The translations under genes and the position numbers were made by a program. Under the pieces are notes generated by a model. That model did no database searches. It saw only the letters and a list, made by a program, of their open reading frames with translations, and was not told the origin of the DNA. A stretch of DNA of 64,000 bases from Epiperipatus broadwayi. Taxonomy: Eukaryota; Onychophora; Udeonychophora; Euonychophora; Peripatidae. The number at the start of each line of letters is the position of its first letter. The first letter of the stretch is position 1. Location: assembly GCA_028023455.1 (NCBI GenBank), contig JAQFVV010000013.1:4652001-4716000 (forward strand), in the 5' to 3' direction. Shown piece by piece: positions 33,161 to 46,263 of the stretch.

Positions 33161-36100
33161 TTTAGTTTTTGTTTGAAGAAACTCCCGGCACCAAATCACC
33201 TCAAAAGAAAATATTTATCTAGAATTATTTAAGATAACAATCATCATCAATTCATAATCATTACTGTAACATTCCTCACTAGTTTGCATGTTCTCAGAGT
33301 TGTGGATATTTTTATGAACTAGTGTGTATGTATGTTGAAGTTATAGTATTTAAACTTAAGAAAACAAACAAACTAGATTAATAAAACAATATACCCATTT
33401 ATTAACAAACAAAACATATGTAGTTTGGTTGTAGTTTTATAATAATAATTCCAAATGTAAATCTCAAATCAAGCCCATAGTGATTAATATAATCTTAACC
33501 ACTAGTTCATATATTTTAATTGCTTCTCATTTAGTGATATAAATCTTATAATCATTAATATATTTTTAACAAAAAGTTCCTAGATTTTAGTTTGACTTCT
33601 AATAATTCCACACATGTATATTATAACCGTTCGATGGTTGTCCCAACTACATAATATCATCAAAACATAAGTGCGCTAAGAATTGTAACCTCGATCACCG
33701 ATCAATTCCCGCTGCACATTGTCAGCTATTAAGAGCTGTAACCAAAAGCATATCATGCTATCTATATTATGCACCAAAGACCACAACTAACATCTGGAGC
33801 AACTTACCACAGACCAAACCAATGATATAACATAAACTTTTTATGATTTAATTTGATCGCAGCCAGGGTGTACCGCGAAGACCTATCATAGTAGTATGAT
33901 AAAATACATTAAACAAATTATAAGTATGTAATGTTATTATCTTTCAAACCTTAATTTGTGATTTTCATTGTATGAGACCCGATGGCCGACCATGTACAAG
34001 ATGGCATAATTTGTGGAACTACATAAGATTATGAAATTTTAAACCATCTATATGATTTTTAATACAAATGATAGTCCAGGTAAAGCTTTGCAATAAATAA
34101 ACATAAATACTTGGGTTCTTTTTTTTATAGTTTACTATATCACTGAGACTCTTATTATACTGACAAATGACAATTTAAAAACGTTAAGTAAATATATTCA
34201 ATCATTTCATTATCTGGTAAATCTGTTTACAGGTTTAATAATCAATTTATATTGTATACTAGAATCAACTACACAAAGCTGAAATGATGGAAAAGGTAAA
34301 TGGGATTTTATTGTACCTTACACATCATAAACTACCAAAGACGAAAAGCATCCAAATGTTTTCTCAAAATATCACTAAACTCTTATATCATGTTGACGAT
34401 AATATGTACTTCAATGTATGCTCTATCCAAGGTTTATGATTTCTGATTTTACGAATGACAAATAGAACGGCACAGTAAGTTTAATTATAAATCAACGTTT
34501 ATTTACAAATTTATGAATAATAAGTAATTAATTCTAATGTTATAATTAAAGACATAAATAAACAAATAAAATAAATAAATTATAATTCCATCGACTTTCT
34601 TCAATAACATATCATAGGTACGGTTTTTAAAAACCTAATCATACCTTATATTTCAATTTGATATAATGAATGTATTGAGGAAATTATACTAAATTCAACA
34701 TCAACTCATGAAACATCTAATGTCATTTCAGATTCAACAAATCTATACCGTAAACTTATAATAATATAATAAATAATATTATATCTGTAGGATTTAGCTA
34801 TAATGCAATCATTAAATAAAGTGAAAATTTAAACTTACATTCAGGTAAATAATAATCAACTAACAGTTAATTATTATGAGGTAACTTGAATAGAATGTCC
34901 TGCTACAATTTAATAATCTAACTTATAAATTATATTTACAAATGGAAGAAGATGATTTAGCAGAATAACTAAAATACTTTGCCCAACTTATATCTATGAA
35001 GTAAAACCATATTCCTGTGGATGCATTCATCTACACATAGGAATTAAATAACACTAAACGCTTTGTGGATTTATACACCATCATAAAGTAATAAGTATAA
35101 TTACACAATTCCGCGGATTAACCACCAGCAGGAATGAGTGTAAAATACAAAAAATGGCAATTAAGTAATCTGCGGATTAACCACCGGCACAGATTAATGC
35201 CTTTTAACATTATAAAACAACATTACTATTTACTTCACATTAAAGTGCAAAATCATCCTCCTCAGTTATTCTGACCATTCAGAAAACACTAACATTTTTG
35301 CAAATGTGGGTTCTTGCATAATAAAATGTTACGCTAATCAGGACAACTAATGTACTAACTTATCTTGCTTAAGATAAAACATATGTAATATAATATAAGT
35401 AATATTAGTATAGGAATAGAAATCTGGAAAGACTCACAAATACCTCATAAAAATTGATACATTTCATAAATTCATTTAGTACTTTTCAAGCTTTTTCGCA
35501 AGCGCTATTCTCTTGAATAAGTATTTTATTCAACCCCTATTAATTTAAACTTAATAAAATATAACTTATGAACTTCACATGCAAGTTCATCTAACGATAA
35601 AATTAAAGTAATGCATTATTCATCAAATACATAAAATCTAACAGGTGTGTGTGTGATATAAATTAAATGTATAGCATATTATAGTTCAATACATGAATTC
35701 TAGCAGGTGTGTGTATCACAAATTAAATTGTATAGCATTTACAAATATGATCCGTGAAATCCATGTACGATGTGTCGAACAATAAATATACGAAGTAATA
35801 GCTACAATTATAGTTGAATTCTATACATGTAATTTTATCCATTTGTATTAGTTATTATAAGCACTATTAGATTAACGATTTTACGTGGCTCCATAAACAT
35901 GAAACAATTCCAAAACATGACACGCAGAGTTTAAATGAAAATGTTTTTTCATAAGTTATTAATTTCTACATTTCTCTATTAAAACTGTTCCAAGTTTATC
36001 ACATCCATGCTAATATTTATTTATCCACGCTTAAATCTAGGAATACTAATTATAGCAATTAATTTAATCATTCCAAACTGACGATAAAATTAGAAAATAG

Positions 36101-38279
36101 CTTTGATTAATTATTTGAAGACTGTTTTTATTATCCAAATGGTAAACAAATTAACTAGCAAATATATTACTGGCATTGCAAAGTTAAATATCAATCAATA
36201 CTATATTTTTTATTAAAATTATAAACGGAAATATTAAACTATGTTAATAACTTTAACATTTTATTTTAATTTAAACTTCTTTTTTAAAAAGCAAATTTTC
36301 ATATTTATAAAACTTCTGTAATTAAAATACTTATTTAATTTTTCCAAATTGTAGAATAATAAATATTTTAAAACATACCAAAATCTTGCAATTAATTCTG
36401 CTTTTAAACTGGAAAGCTCCGACATATTTCAAATGTAATATTGGAAAATTATTACTGGCGATTTGATCCACCTGGCTAGCCGACTTGAACAGACTTTTAA
36501 ATTTAGCAATTCATCTTATTATTAAATACCACTATGTTATTTTTACGTTTATAGAAAACTTTGTGGTAATCCGTTTACTTGTTAACTATTTTAAAATAAG
36601 TTTATCATATTTACACCATTTGCCTTTTACCATTTTCTTTTCTTTCTCCCCCCAAAAGCAACACTATCAGACGATCTTTTTTTTAATTCGCGCTCCTTTC
36701 TTTTTTACATTGAAACGCATACGTAATTACTGTATTTATTTTTAATAATTAAATTTAGTTGAACAAATGGTTTTTTTAATTCAATGGAAATAATTTTTAA
36801 GACCATTTTAAACAAATAAAAATTATTATTATTTTTAATAATATTTTACCAAATTTAATGTGTTGTCAAAATTTTTAAAAAGTTAAACATTTTGATATGA
36901 ATTAGTATATGGAAAGAAGCAATTTAAATTTAAAATAATATAGACAACAAGTAAGGCAAAATATTACCCATTCTCTATAATAAATTATTTTGAATATAAG
37001 AGAGTAATCTGTTCAAAGTGCAAATCAAGCCAATCAAATCACCAAAAGAAGACAGAGAAATTTTTACACATGTATATATATATATATATAAAGTGAAACA
37101 TAACGCCTCATTTAATATATTTGTTTGAATTTATACTTGTAATTCAAAGGTAAATATAGAGGATATCACATTAATTACTTTCTTTCAATCTTTGTAAGTT
37201 TAAAGTCTCTTTTCAATATTATAGAATAAATAGCTTAATATCTTACTGATAAAAAACAAGAACAAATCATTGGTCATCTTCATAAATTTTCTTAAGGCAT
37301 ATATTTCTTTTCCCACACTGGATATGTAAATTAGTTTTATATTTTATAGTGCATATAAAATACATACAAGCTCACTAGCTAATTATAAAAAGTAGATATA
37401 ACTTCATACATTTACTGGATGGGGCTGCCCATTCATGGTCTTCCAACTGACATGCTACTTGTTCATGCCTAGCCTAACATGTCGAAAGATTCTCTACTAT
37501 AATAAAACATTCTCATAGCTCTTAATATAAGCATTGCAATTAGCAGCAAGGCAAACTCTTCTCTGCATAACTCACTTTAACTGCTTTAAAATATATCTTG
37601 CAGTTTGGAATCTGTAAATCCACATTAGAATGAAGTTGAATGAATAACTGCTTACTGTCTGCATCTCTAGCTATTACCTGTACCACAATGTAGAAAATTC
37701 TACCATCTCGTACTCTAGAGAAAAATATTCCACTGTATTCTTCAACAAAAAAAAAGGTAATAACTGTTTGCTTTCTTTTCTTTATCTAATACACATTACA
37801 AAATATAAATTCTTTGCCAGTTTTTACTATTTTATTTATAATTAAAAAATATTGTTAATTCATAATTCCTTTTCTTGGTTTTGAACTCACCATTCCATTT
37901 TCTATAAGAATCGATAAAACTTTATTTAAAACATGATTTGAAACAGGTGAAACCAAAAAGATCTTAAAATGCTCTTTAAATTACGAAGTGCGTATTTTCT
38001 CTTTCTTTATCGCGTGTAATGTACACACACACATTATTCTGCAAATCTGATTTTGTAGCGGTTACACTCCTGCTACTAGGGTTATAATATACTTAAACAT
38101 TCCTTATATATATAAAAATAGAAATTATATCTAGTACTCAGATAACATACATAATTTTTAATTTGTTATAGGAGTGAACTTAAGATTATTAAAATAGCTC
38201 AATCTAACAAATAATCCATCCAGACTTTCCTTGCATTATATAGTAAGAGCCAGAAACTATGCTATATTTTATTCTAAGC
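33161..38279. other. Unidentified stretch with small tandem duplications
   Basis: No gene or large element was recognised. GCGGATTAACCACC occurs at 35,113 and 35,172 in a 59 bp partial duplication. A 63 bp unit containing CAGGTGTGTGT and a GTATAGCAT-like word is repeated at 35,640-35,745. A TA run lies at 37,073-37,091. The 86-codon frame at 36,485-36,745 is hydrophobic with no motif. CpG dinucleotides look more frequent at 33.6-36.7 kb than in neighbouring A+T-rich stretches, which could mean a younger insertion. Confidence 0.4.
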
Positions 38280-39090
38280 CCCGCTCAAGTTCAAACATAT
38301 ACAGTGCAAAATAGCTTGTATTTTGTTGACAAACATTGATTAAAATGGAATATGTATTGTTTATTGAACAACAAATGTAAAGCACTTTTTAACATGCATA
38401 TATATAACACAGATGCTTTTTTATATGTATAGTATGCAGATATAATATTAAAATTATGGTATAAACAAAATTTTAAAAAATGATATAAATAATAAATTGA
38501 GGGATAAATTTATGTGTGCATTCATTCATGCATTTACTGAAACAAAAAGAATAAGTGAAAAAAAAACTATCTTATTTTTATTTTTAAAATAAATAGCGAA
38601 ATGTCCGACTTTTACCAGACAATATTCTTTTTTTTTCCAATAACATTTTTCTCTAATAGAAACTTAACAGTAAGTAGTCTTGCAATCAAAAAATTAGGAT
38701 CTAACTAAATTTTTTGATGGTTTTATATAAGCATCAATTTTTAATGTTTTAAAATTTTGTAAAATTTTTGGCATTATGCTCAGAAAATATTTTATGCAAA
38801 ACACTGCACATCAAATTCAGAAAGAATAAAAAAGAAATAATAAAATATGTGTTTCAACATAAACTGAAGAAATTTTATTTATATAATTGTGTATCACATT
38901 CCAAAACTAAAACAGCTACTGGACTATTGTAAAATTTACAAAATTTACTTTTTTAAAAACATGATCAAGTATGGTGCTCAGAGAAGAAGAAAAATAGCTG
39001 CTTGAATATATAAAATTTGCAAATTTTAATGGTTTATTTGTTTGTTTACATTTTTCTTTGGATAGTATATAACTACAAGATAATAATATT
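38280..39090. repeat. Dispersed repeat family R, copy 2
   Basis: The partner of 19,270-20,000, in the same orientation, with the same order of landmarks from TATACAGTGCAAAATAGCTT to the ACACTGCACATCAAATTCAG block near 38,804, and on to a TTTACATTTTTCTTTGGAT-like block. It is non-coding and strongly diverged. Confidence 0.7.
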
Positions 39091-39554
39091 TAATACAATA
39101 AATATTTCCAGTAAGTAATAATTTTAATTCAACCAAATTGTGCTAATAGAAATATTTATACAATTTGAAATAAAATATTCCCTTCTGAAACATTCCTACA
39201 AAATTATAATAGGATTTATATTACTCAAGAAGATCTCACATTTTATTTGACTAATTATGATTCCACAGTAAATGTCAAATTATAAAAAAAAAAATTAGTT
39301 TTCTCTCCAATGGAAGAGTTTTTCCTTTTAGCTAGATCAATATCTTCTATTGAAATTTTCTTTTCCTTTTTTTCAGTTTATATACATTTTACATTATAGA
39401 AAGATATATTTTACTTACAGCAATAACAAGTTAATAAGAAACAGTTTTGAATAATGTAGTTCTGTTTTTTCATTTTGGTTCTTCTTCCTTTTTAAACCAA
39501 GCAAATGGGTTATACTAATGCAAAAAATACATGTAATTAGAAAGGCTTTATCCA
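39091..39554. other. Unidentified A+T-rich stretch
   Basis: No feature was recognised. The minus-strand 73-codon frame that ends at 39,415 overlaps the fold-back element to the right and has no motif. Confidence 0.35.
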
Positions 39555-39735
39555 TTTTCACATGGACCGTAAATGTTTGTATAATAGTCAAATGATGCAG
39601 TTTTTGACTATAGAGGGGTCTCTCAAACCTCAACACAAGAGGGATTTTATAAAGATAAGAGTGACCACCTTATCTTTAACCTGAATTCTTATTTATATAG
39701 GCAAATCCGAAGCATCTTGATTTGAGAGCATAAAG
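39555..39735. mobile_element. Fold-back MITE family F, truncated copy
   Basis: This has one terminal arm (from CACATGGACCGTAAATGTTT) followed by the internal segment in the opposite orientation to the complete copy at 39,895-40,135. It stops at CTTGATTTGAGAG, where the second arm should begin. Confidence 0.7.
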
Positions 39736-39894
39736 ACATTACTTTCTTCACATTTAAATCTACTGTTTCTTTTCATAAATTAACTTATGCAAAATCTTGT
39801 GATTTACGAGTTAATATTAAAATCTTTTTAATGAAAATATAGAAGCTAATGTATTGTTCTGACTATTTATCAAGCACACAGGAAATCTGTAACT

Positions 39895-40135
39895 TTTTTC
39901 ACATGCACCTTAAATGTTTGTATAATAGCCAAACGATGTAGTTTTTAACTATAGAGGGACTTCTCAAATCTCAAATCAAAATGCTTCAGATTGGCCTACA
40001 TAAATAAGAATTTAGATTAAAGACAAGACAACTGCTCTTATCTTTATAAAGTCCCTATCTTGTGTTGAGATTTGAGAGGTTTCTCTATAGCCAAAAACTA
40101 CATCATTTGGATATTATATAAACATTTAGCATGTT
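39895..40135. mobile_element. Fold-back MITE family F, complete copy (about 240 bp)
   Basis: Terminal inverted repeats of about 75 bp: the left arm runs from CACATGCACCTTAAATGTTT to CTTCTCAAATCTCAA, and the right arm is its diverged inverse, ending at CATGTT near 40,134. An asymmetric core of about 90 bp sits between them. There is no coding capacity. The exact ends and target duplication are not resolved. Confidence 0.75.
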
Positions 40136-43100
40136 AAAAAGGTTAAAGTCTTTCTCTAATTATGAGTAAAATATTTAAATGTTTTATACTGAAAAAAGCA
40201 TCCATACAATTAGAAATTCATTAGGATGAGTTGGACACATTGTGTTGCATCAGCAAACTATTGGAAAGTTTGATTTTTAAATGTATTTTATATTTTCTTA
40301 GAAGGGATGCAATATTTGTCATTTATTCTAGACCCAGTAAAAGGATATTGTGCATGACCTGTTGCACTTTTATAGAACCATGGTGTCATTAACAAAATAA
40401 ATAACTTATTTACTCATCACTGCAGACTGTAATAGCCTCCATATATCCACCTGCTTGTTTATCTTATATGGAAACACATTTTTTATGATCACTATTATCA
40501 ATATTTGTGTATGGTTCATGCCCTGCTGACTTAATCCAATAGTACAATGGTGAACTTGAGAACTCTATTGCAACTCTGCTACTTCCTGTGCTTGATCATC
40601 TTAAAATTCCTGAATTATATAATATGGGCAATTGACACATTAAAAAGAAGATAATTTTATTGCATTTCATGTTTCTGGATAATGGCCATAATTTTGTAAA
40701 TTCTTCTCAATAAAATTTTCAGCTTTTAAAGTAACGATTGAAATGTAAATGTTCTCTCTTGTAAATGCAGTGGAATTTGGTTGTGCAGAATTCCAACTCA
40801 GAAAATCTTATATTTTCAGACTTGAATATTGTCATAACTGAATTCATACAAACAGACTACACTAGATCAAATAGCTCTTACTTAAGTAAACTTCAAACTA
40901 TTTAAGAGCTGTGATGATGATTGGAAAAATTGTGGAAAGTCAATATGACTAGATCTTTCTTTTCTGTCCTAGAATAATGAAATGAATTTTTTAATAATTG
41001 ACTAATAGAATGTAGTATTCAGAGATGCTCTCCTTTATATATTTCAAATAATATAATCCATACTTGCCACTATTAATTAATTATGTAGAATATTTGATCA
41101 AAGTACGAATATATCAAAATTATTTCTTTTTTTTTTTTTTAAAAATCTGCTTCATTATAAAATCCTGTACCATTTTAACACTTTCTTAATAAAAATAGAC
41201 TGTATCCATAACAAAATTTTAATACAATTTATGTAAAAAAAAAAATTAGCCCTAAAAAGAATCCCACAGAGCAGTTTTGTCTAGTAGTTTTTTATACTTA
41301 GCATGTGTACTATTCCAACTGTTATTAACTTATTTTTCTTCAAGGTTACTTTTTATATCTTTTGAAAATACTCATCAAAAAATGACTCCAAATGCAAGAG
41401 AATTCTCTATAAATGATGGTGATATGTTTCTTATATTCAAACTATAAGAATATCTATCCAATAGCTACAAATCAAATTGAAAGTAATAAAAATTTATCTT
41501 TAAATTCTATAAGAAGTTCATATATTAGAGTGGTTTTTCTCTTTCCGGAACAGCAATTTTCTTTTTAAAAAAATCACTCACACTTGAATTGCCCGCAAAC
41601 TCCTGCTTACTTTGTACCTTTATTTAAAAGCAAATAGACTATCCTTTGATTTTGACCATTATAGAACAGTTACATGGAAATATTTTTCAATTCTCCATTT
41701 AACCATTTTATTTGATTCTCAGCTTGTCTTAAACAGATAGAGCACTAGATTAAGATTTAGAGAAGATTGATCAATAGGTGCTCTGATTCTGCTAATTTCC
41801 CGTTTTATTATATTTAAGTAACAAAAATGTTTTATTATTTATTAAATTAATTTTCTAACTTTGATTGCTTTTTCTCAACATTTTTAATTCCTTTGCCTAA
41901 CAATAAATTTCCAGGGGGCTGACAATTGATTTTGAAGATAAGTAAAGTTTGGGTGACTTAAATTCTACAATTGCTTTATTGCAAAGTAATTTTTGATCTG
42001 AATAAAGATGAGGTATTTGGGTATAAAATCTGTTCATAGAATGAAGTATGTATACAACTATTTTGAATGCTATCTGTATATTATCTTGTTATTTCATAAT
42101 TTTGCTTTCTTGTTATTTGCTAATATGACTTGAGTGATCTTAAAAATCAGGTGAAAATTTCAAGATCATTGTTTAACAATTACTCTGACAGTCATTTTGA
42201 AATTAGAAATTGTCTTAACAGAAATGATCAATGCCTTAGTAAGACTATTTTAAATTAAGACTTCATTTTGGGACAATTTTTGATATCAAATTCAAAAATG
42301 CCTTCTTTCTTATTAGAGAAAATCTCAATTTTAAGGTTGCCTTTTCCCTCCAACAGTTCCTGACAACTTAAGAAATTTCCTAACGAAATCTCTGAGAGTT
42401 ACTATAACATTTAATTCTGCACTTTGATGGCTATCCTTGAGATTGAGACCAGGTTTCTCTCAAGTCAGCATTATTAGAGTGCTATTTCTATCACTAAACC
42501 CAAAAGTTGCATAATCCTGTATTGAGGAAATATTACATATAAATCTCTAATTTTGGCTATTAAATAGCCATCTTGATTTGTGTAGTTTCTATATCCATCT
42601 AGAAAATCAATAATGTCAAGAGTTTTAAAGGATCCAGACCTGTTCAAATGTCCACTCATTCATTTCAATAATCATCTGTTGATAAATCGAGATATTAGAT
42701 AACAATTTGAATTGCCTTTCAGATAATAGAAACAAGCCTTACTTGTTACCAAAAAAATTGGATAGATTCATCAGGCTAGTTTTGTATTCTCCTGCAATTT
42801 TTGATATCTAACATCATATTGCTATTTCTCACTCCAAAAATTACTGAGAATGACATGCTTACTGTCTTTGTAGGTGATAGACTTTATGAATAAAGAATTC
42901 CACCAAATCCTCATCTAAACAATATATTATCACTATACTCATTTTTTCTCCTAATATATTAATAAAAAAGAATTACTCAATAAGATTTCCTCCCATATAT
43001 TCATAAAACACTTTAGTACATATAAACTTGTTGTTAATCTTTCAGTGGTTCCTAGGGCTATACTATTCTAAACTGTTTTCCCATATTGTCCTATTAGTTT

Positions 43101-43969
43101 ATATTTGAAACTTCCATTTTAACATTTATATTTGTCACATGAATAAAAACCTCTGAAAAAAAAAAAAAGGAAATGACTCCCAAAATGCATTTTATGTTGA
43201 AATAGCAATCATTTGACTATCTATCAATGCATTCTAATGTAAATAATAATTTGCTTATTTTTTCCCAATCTATCTTTATCAAAAAAAAATTTCCCTTTCC
43301 CAATTCCATCTTCCATTTTTCTTGTACATTGTCCTCTTTTTTATCCTTTGCCATCATCTTTTCATTAGACTCATTATCTTTTTTTCCCACTAATTGCCTA
43401 CTTTTTCTTTTGACTTTGTAATTGTCTTCATATTATCCTTTAACAATAAATTGTTTATTTCTGACACTAAAGCTCAAATCTCTTGCAGTAAATAATTTTG
43501 CCAATAGTTCTATTTTTTTCACTATTTCAATATATGCTTATATTTGCACTTCTAAAAACATTGAAGAAAACAAAACTAGTTAAATTCAGAATCCAATTAT
43601 CATAGGAAGGATTCAGTAGCATGACACAATGACAATATTATAATATATTGATATAAAATAGATTTAATCAATGCATTAATATTAATAATGTACTAGTAGA
43701 TATATTTACTTAAAAATATAAAGATATGAAGTAAACAAGTTACATTTTATTTGATAAAAAATAAACAACAAGTTATGAAATAAAATAAAAAAGTTAATAT
43801 TTATTTCCCCTCATTTCATTCACAAAAATAATTTAGCTTCTCTTTCATTCCTAACCCCAATTTTCTTTTACATTTAAATACATTTTTCTAAAACAATATC
43901 TTTTTAAATTTTTATTTCTAAATAATTGGAAATCTGAAAATGTACTACTTTTGATGATTTTCATATTTT
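40136..43969. other. Unidentified stretch
   Basis: No gene was recognised. Frames at 42,474-42,659 (minus) and 43,227-43,421 (plus) are short, and the second is low-complexity. Composition is somewhat less extreme than in the 23-25 kb stretch, so decayed elements may be hidden here. Confidence 0.4.
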
Positions 43970-45400
43970 TTATAAAGCTCCAAGTAATGACGGAATTATA
44001 ATCGATATATTAAAAGAAGCAAGTGAAGAAATAGAATTTTTTTTAGCAAAGTTATATATACCAAATGTCTAAATGATAAAGATGTACCAGATGATTGGAA
44101 GAATGCAGTATTAATATCAATAATTTAAAAAGGTGATAAAGAAGATATTAGAAATTACAGACTTATCAGTCTTTTATCAGTTTTATAAAAAAAACTTTAT
44201 TGAGATAATTACAACTCGTCTACAGAAGAACATTGGATTTCAACCAACCAAAAGAACAAGCTGGACTAAAAAGTAGTTTTAGTAAAGTAGATCATATCCA
44301 AGTATTGAGAGAAGTTATAGAAAGATCCAATGAATATAAGTTGTCATTAAGCTTTCGGTTTGTAGATTATGAAAAGACATTTGATTCTATAAGTATTTCT
44401 TCAGTCATTAAAGCATTGAATCATCAAAGTATAGATCCAGGATATTGTCATATTCTGAAGGATATTTATAAAAATGCAACAGCAACTATAATACTAGGAA
44501 AGTTAACATTGAAAAGGGTGGGAGACAGGGTGACTCCATATCTCCAAAACTTTTTACAGCAGTGCTGCAAGAAGTATTTTGTGGATTAAAATGGTAAGCT
44601 AAAGGAGTAAAAGTAGTAAATGGAGTTGTCAGTTAGATTTTGCAGATGATGTAGTTGTTTTTGCAAATAATGTTTCATAGCTTCAGAAAATGTTGCAAAA
44701 GTTATCAGATGAAAATAAGAAAGAAGTAAAGGTAAATATTAAAAAGACTAAAGTAGCGTTCAATGAATTTTCTCAAAAGATGAAAACAGATTGATTATGA
44801 TAAGTTAGAAGAATACCTTGGTCAGGTTATTACTACAGATGAAAACATAATGGATGAAATTAATCATAGAATTAGACTTGGTTGGAGTGCTTTTGGTAGA
44901 AATAATATTAAAAGGAAATAAGCCTATGTATTTGAAAAGGTTTTTAATAAATGTGTTTTACTAGTTCTTACTTATGGATCCGAGACTTTGATACTTAACA
45001 GAAGAGCAATAGAGACTTCAGACCACTCAAAAAAGTATAGAGAGACACATGTTAGGAGTAACAAGAAGAGATCATAAATGCAATACATGAGTAAGAGAAC
45101 AAACAAGTGTTGCTGACATCATTGAAAGAATTAAAAGACTGAAGTGGAATTGAGCTGGACATATTGACAAGAGATAATAATGACAATTGAAGTCCTAAAG
45201 TGGATTCAAAGAGATTGTAAAAGATCCAGAAAGAGACCACATATGAGATGAATAAAATAAGAAAATATGCAGAGGTGATGTGGAGAAGAGAGGCTAGAGA
45301 TCGAAGATGGATTGAACTTAGAGAGACCTTCATCCTGCAATAGATTGAAAATGGTTGAAATTGATAAAAGTTTCTGTACTAAAGTATTACTACTACTTTT
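43970..45400 (+). pseudogene. Non-LTR retrotransposon reverse transcriptase relic
   Basis: Pieces of one ORF2 appear in order over several frames. They are KAPSNDGIIIDILKEA (from 43,976), a DVPDDWKNAVLI-like stretch near 44,074-44,120, and the open frame 44,233-44,589 with FRFVDYEKTFDSI (RT motif A) and GDRVTP near the motif B position. FADD, the RT active-site motif C, is at 44,639-44,650. Later come DEINHRIRLGWSAFGR near 44,856-44,905, LTYGSETLILN near 44,960, and TSVADIIERIKRLKWN near 45,103-45,150. The gene ends near 45,340 and a TACTACTACT tail follows at about 45,386. This matches the endonuclease-reverse transcriptase type common in animal genomes. The N-terminal endonuclease is missing. 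It is dead through many frameshifts and stops. Confidence 0.85.
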
Positions 45401-46039
45401 TTATCTTTTAATGCTTTATTAATCCAAGTAAAAAGTTTTGTCTCATAGTAAACATTTAAAAAATATTTTAACATGTGATTACACAAAAATATGTTTAATA
45501 AAATCTGTTCTATAGTAATTTTACACATAATGACTAATTTTTCGGATATTTTTTATTTTCTAATTCCTTCCCTGACATCAAAACACTGTCTGACAATATT
45601 CTTTGACCCACATTTATTCTTTGGCAATTTCTTCAATACCATTGAAGTTACTCCTCTGTTTTTCCTTTCTTTTCCTAGATACTTTTATATTTTTCTATAT
45701 TCTATTGCACTATTTTTTTGCTTTTATTTATCATTGACTCTATTTTTTTATCCCCTTAATTTCATTGCCACAATTCTTCTATAAACTTCTTCACATCATT
45801 ATCAGTATCCATAATGTTAAATCCCCTTTATCTGCATGAGAAATTATAAACATTAAGTTCTATAGAAATTAATTTAACCCTTTACAATTTGATAATGAAA
45901 CTTTGGAACCAACTTTGTTACTCTCTTCCACATGCTACTAAATATTTTCAATCCATCAATGCATCTCCATTTTATGACTATTTTCTGTCTCTTGTCACTT
46001 TCCATAGAATGTGAGCAATTATTTTCCTTATTCCATTAT
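45401..46039. other. Unidentified A+T-rich stretch
   Basis: The 97-codon plus frame (45,491-45,784) is phenylalanine/leucine-rich, a result of T-rich composition. No motif was seen. Confidence 0.4.
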
Positions 46040-46263
46040 TATATATTGCTTATAATAACTCCTCTCATATACACTTTAATGCAAAAATTTTTTTAACAAA
46101 ACTTTATTTTTCTTTATTTACCTTTTAAGGTAGAGAAAATTGAGAATGCTCTGATGAAGACTGCTGGACAGTCGAAACGGTTAGGAAGATAAAAAAGTTT
46201 TATTAAATTTTTTTTTTTTGCATTAAAGTGTATATGAAAGGAGTTATTATAACCAATATATAT
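46040..46263. mobile_element. MITE with hammerhead-like core in its loop
   Basis: Terminal inverted repeats of about 45 bp at 46,040-46,085 and 46,212-46,263 share TTATAATAACTCCT, TCATATACACTTTAATGC and a following A run. An inner inverted pair (AACAAAACTTTA / AAAGTTTTATTAAA) extends the fold. The unpaired centre, 46,151-46,178, holds CTGATGA, a perfect 5 bp stem GACTG...CAGTC and then GAAAC. This is the order of the hammerhead ribozyme core strand, but with an extra A before the stem. TA-rich ends fit a Tc1/mariner-type MITE. No transposase is present. Confidence 0.7.

Noticed and set aside
36485-36745. 86-codon plus frame as a membrane protein
   Set aside because: Its hydrophobic residues come from T-rich composition, and it has no motif or neighbouring gene structure.
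41735-41810. Possible tRNA-derived segment (AGATAGAGCACTAGATTAAG)
   Set aside because: The A box is weak and no B box stands at the right distance, so it is too decayed to support.
45052-45333. 93-codon minus-strand frame
   Set aside because: It is antisense to the C-terminal part of the reverse transcriptase relic, whose plus-strand similarity is convincing.
46151-46178. Calling an active hammerhead ribozyme gene
   Set aside because: An extra base sits next to stem II, and helix III with a cleavage triplet cannot be drawn convincingly. It is kept only as a finding.
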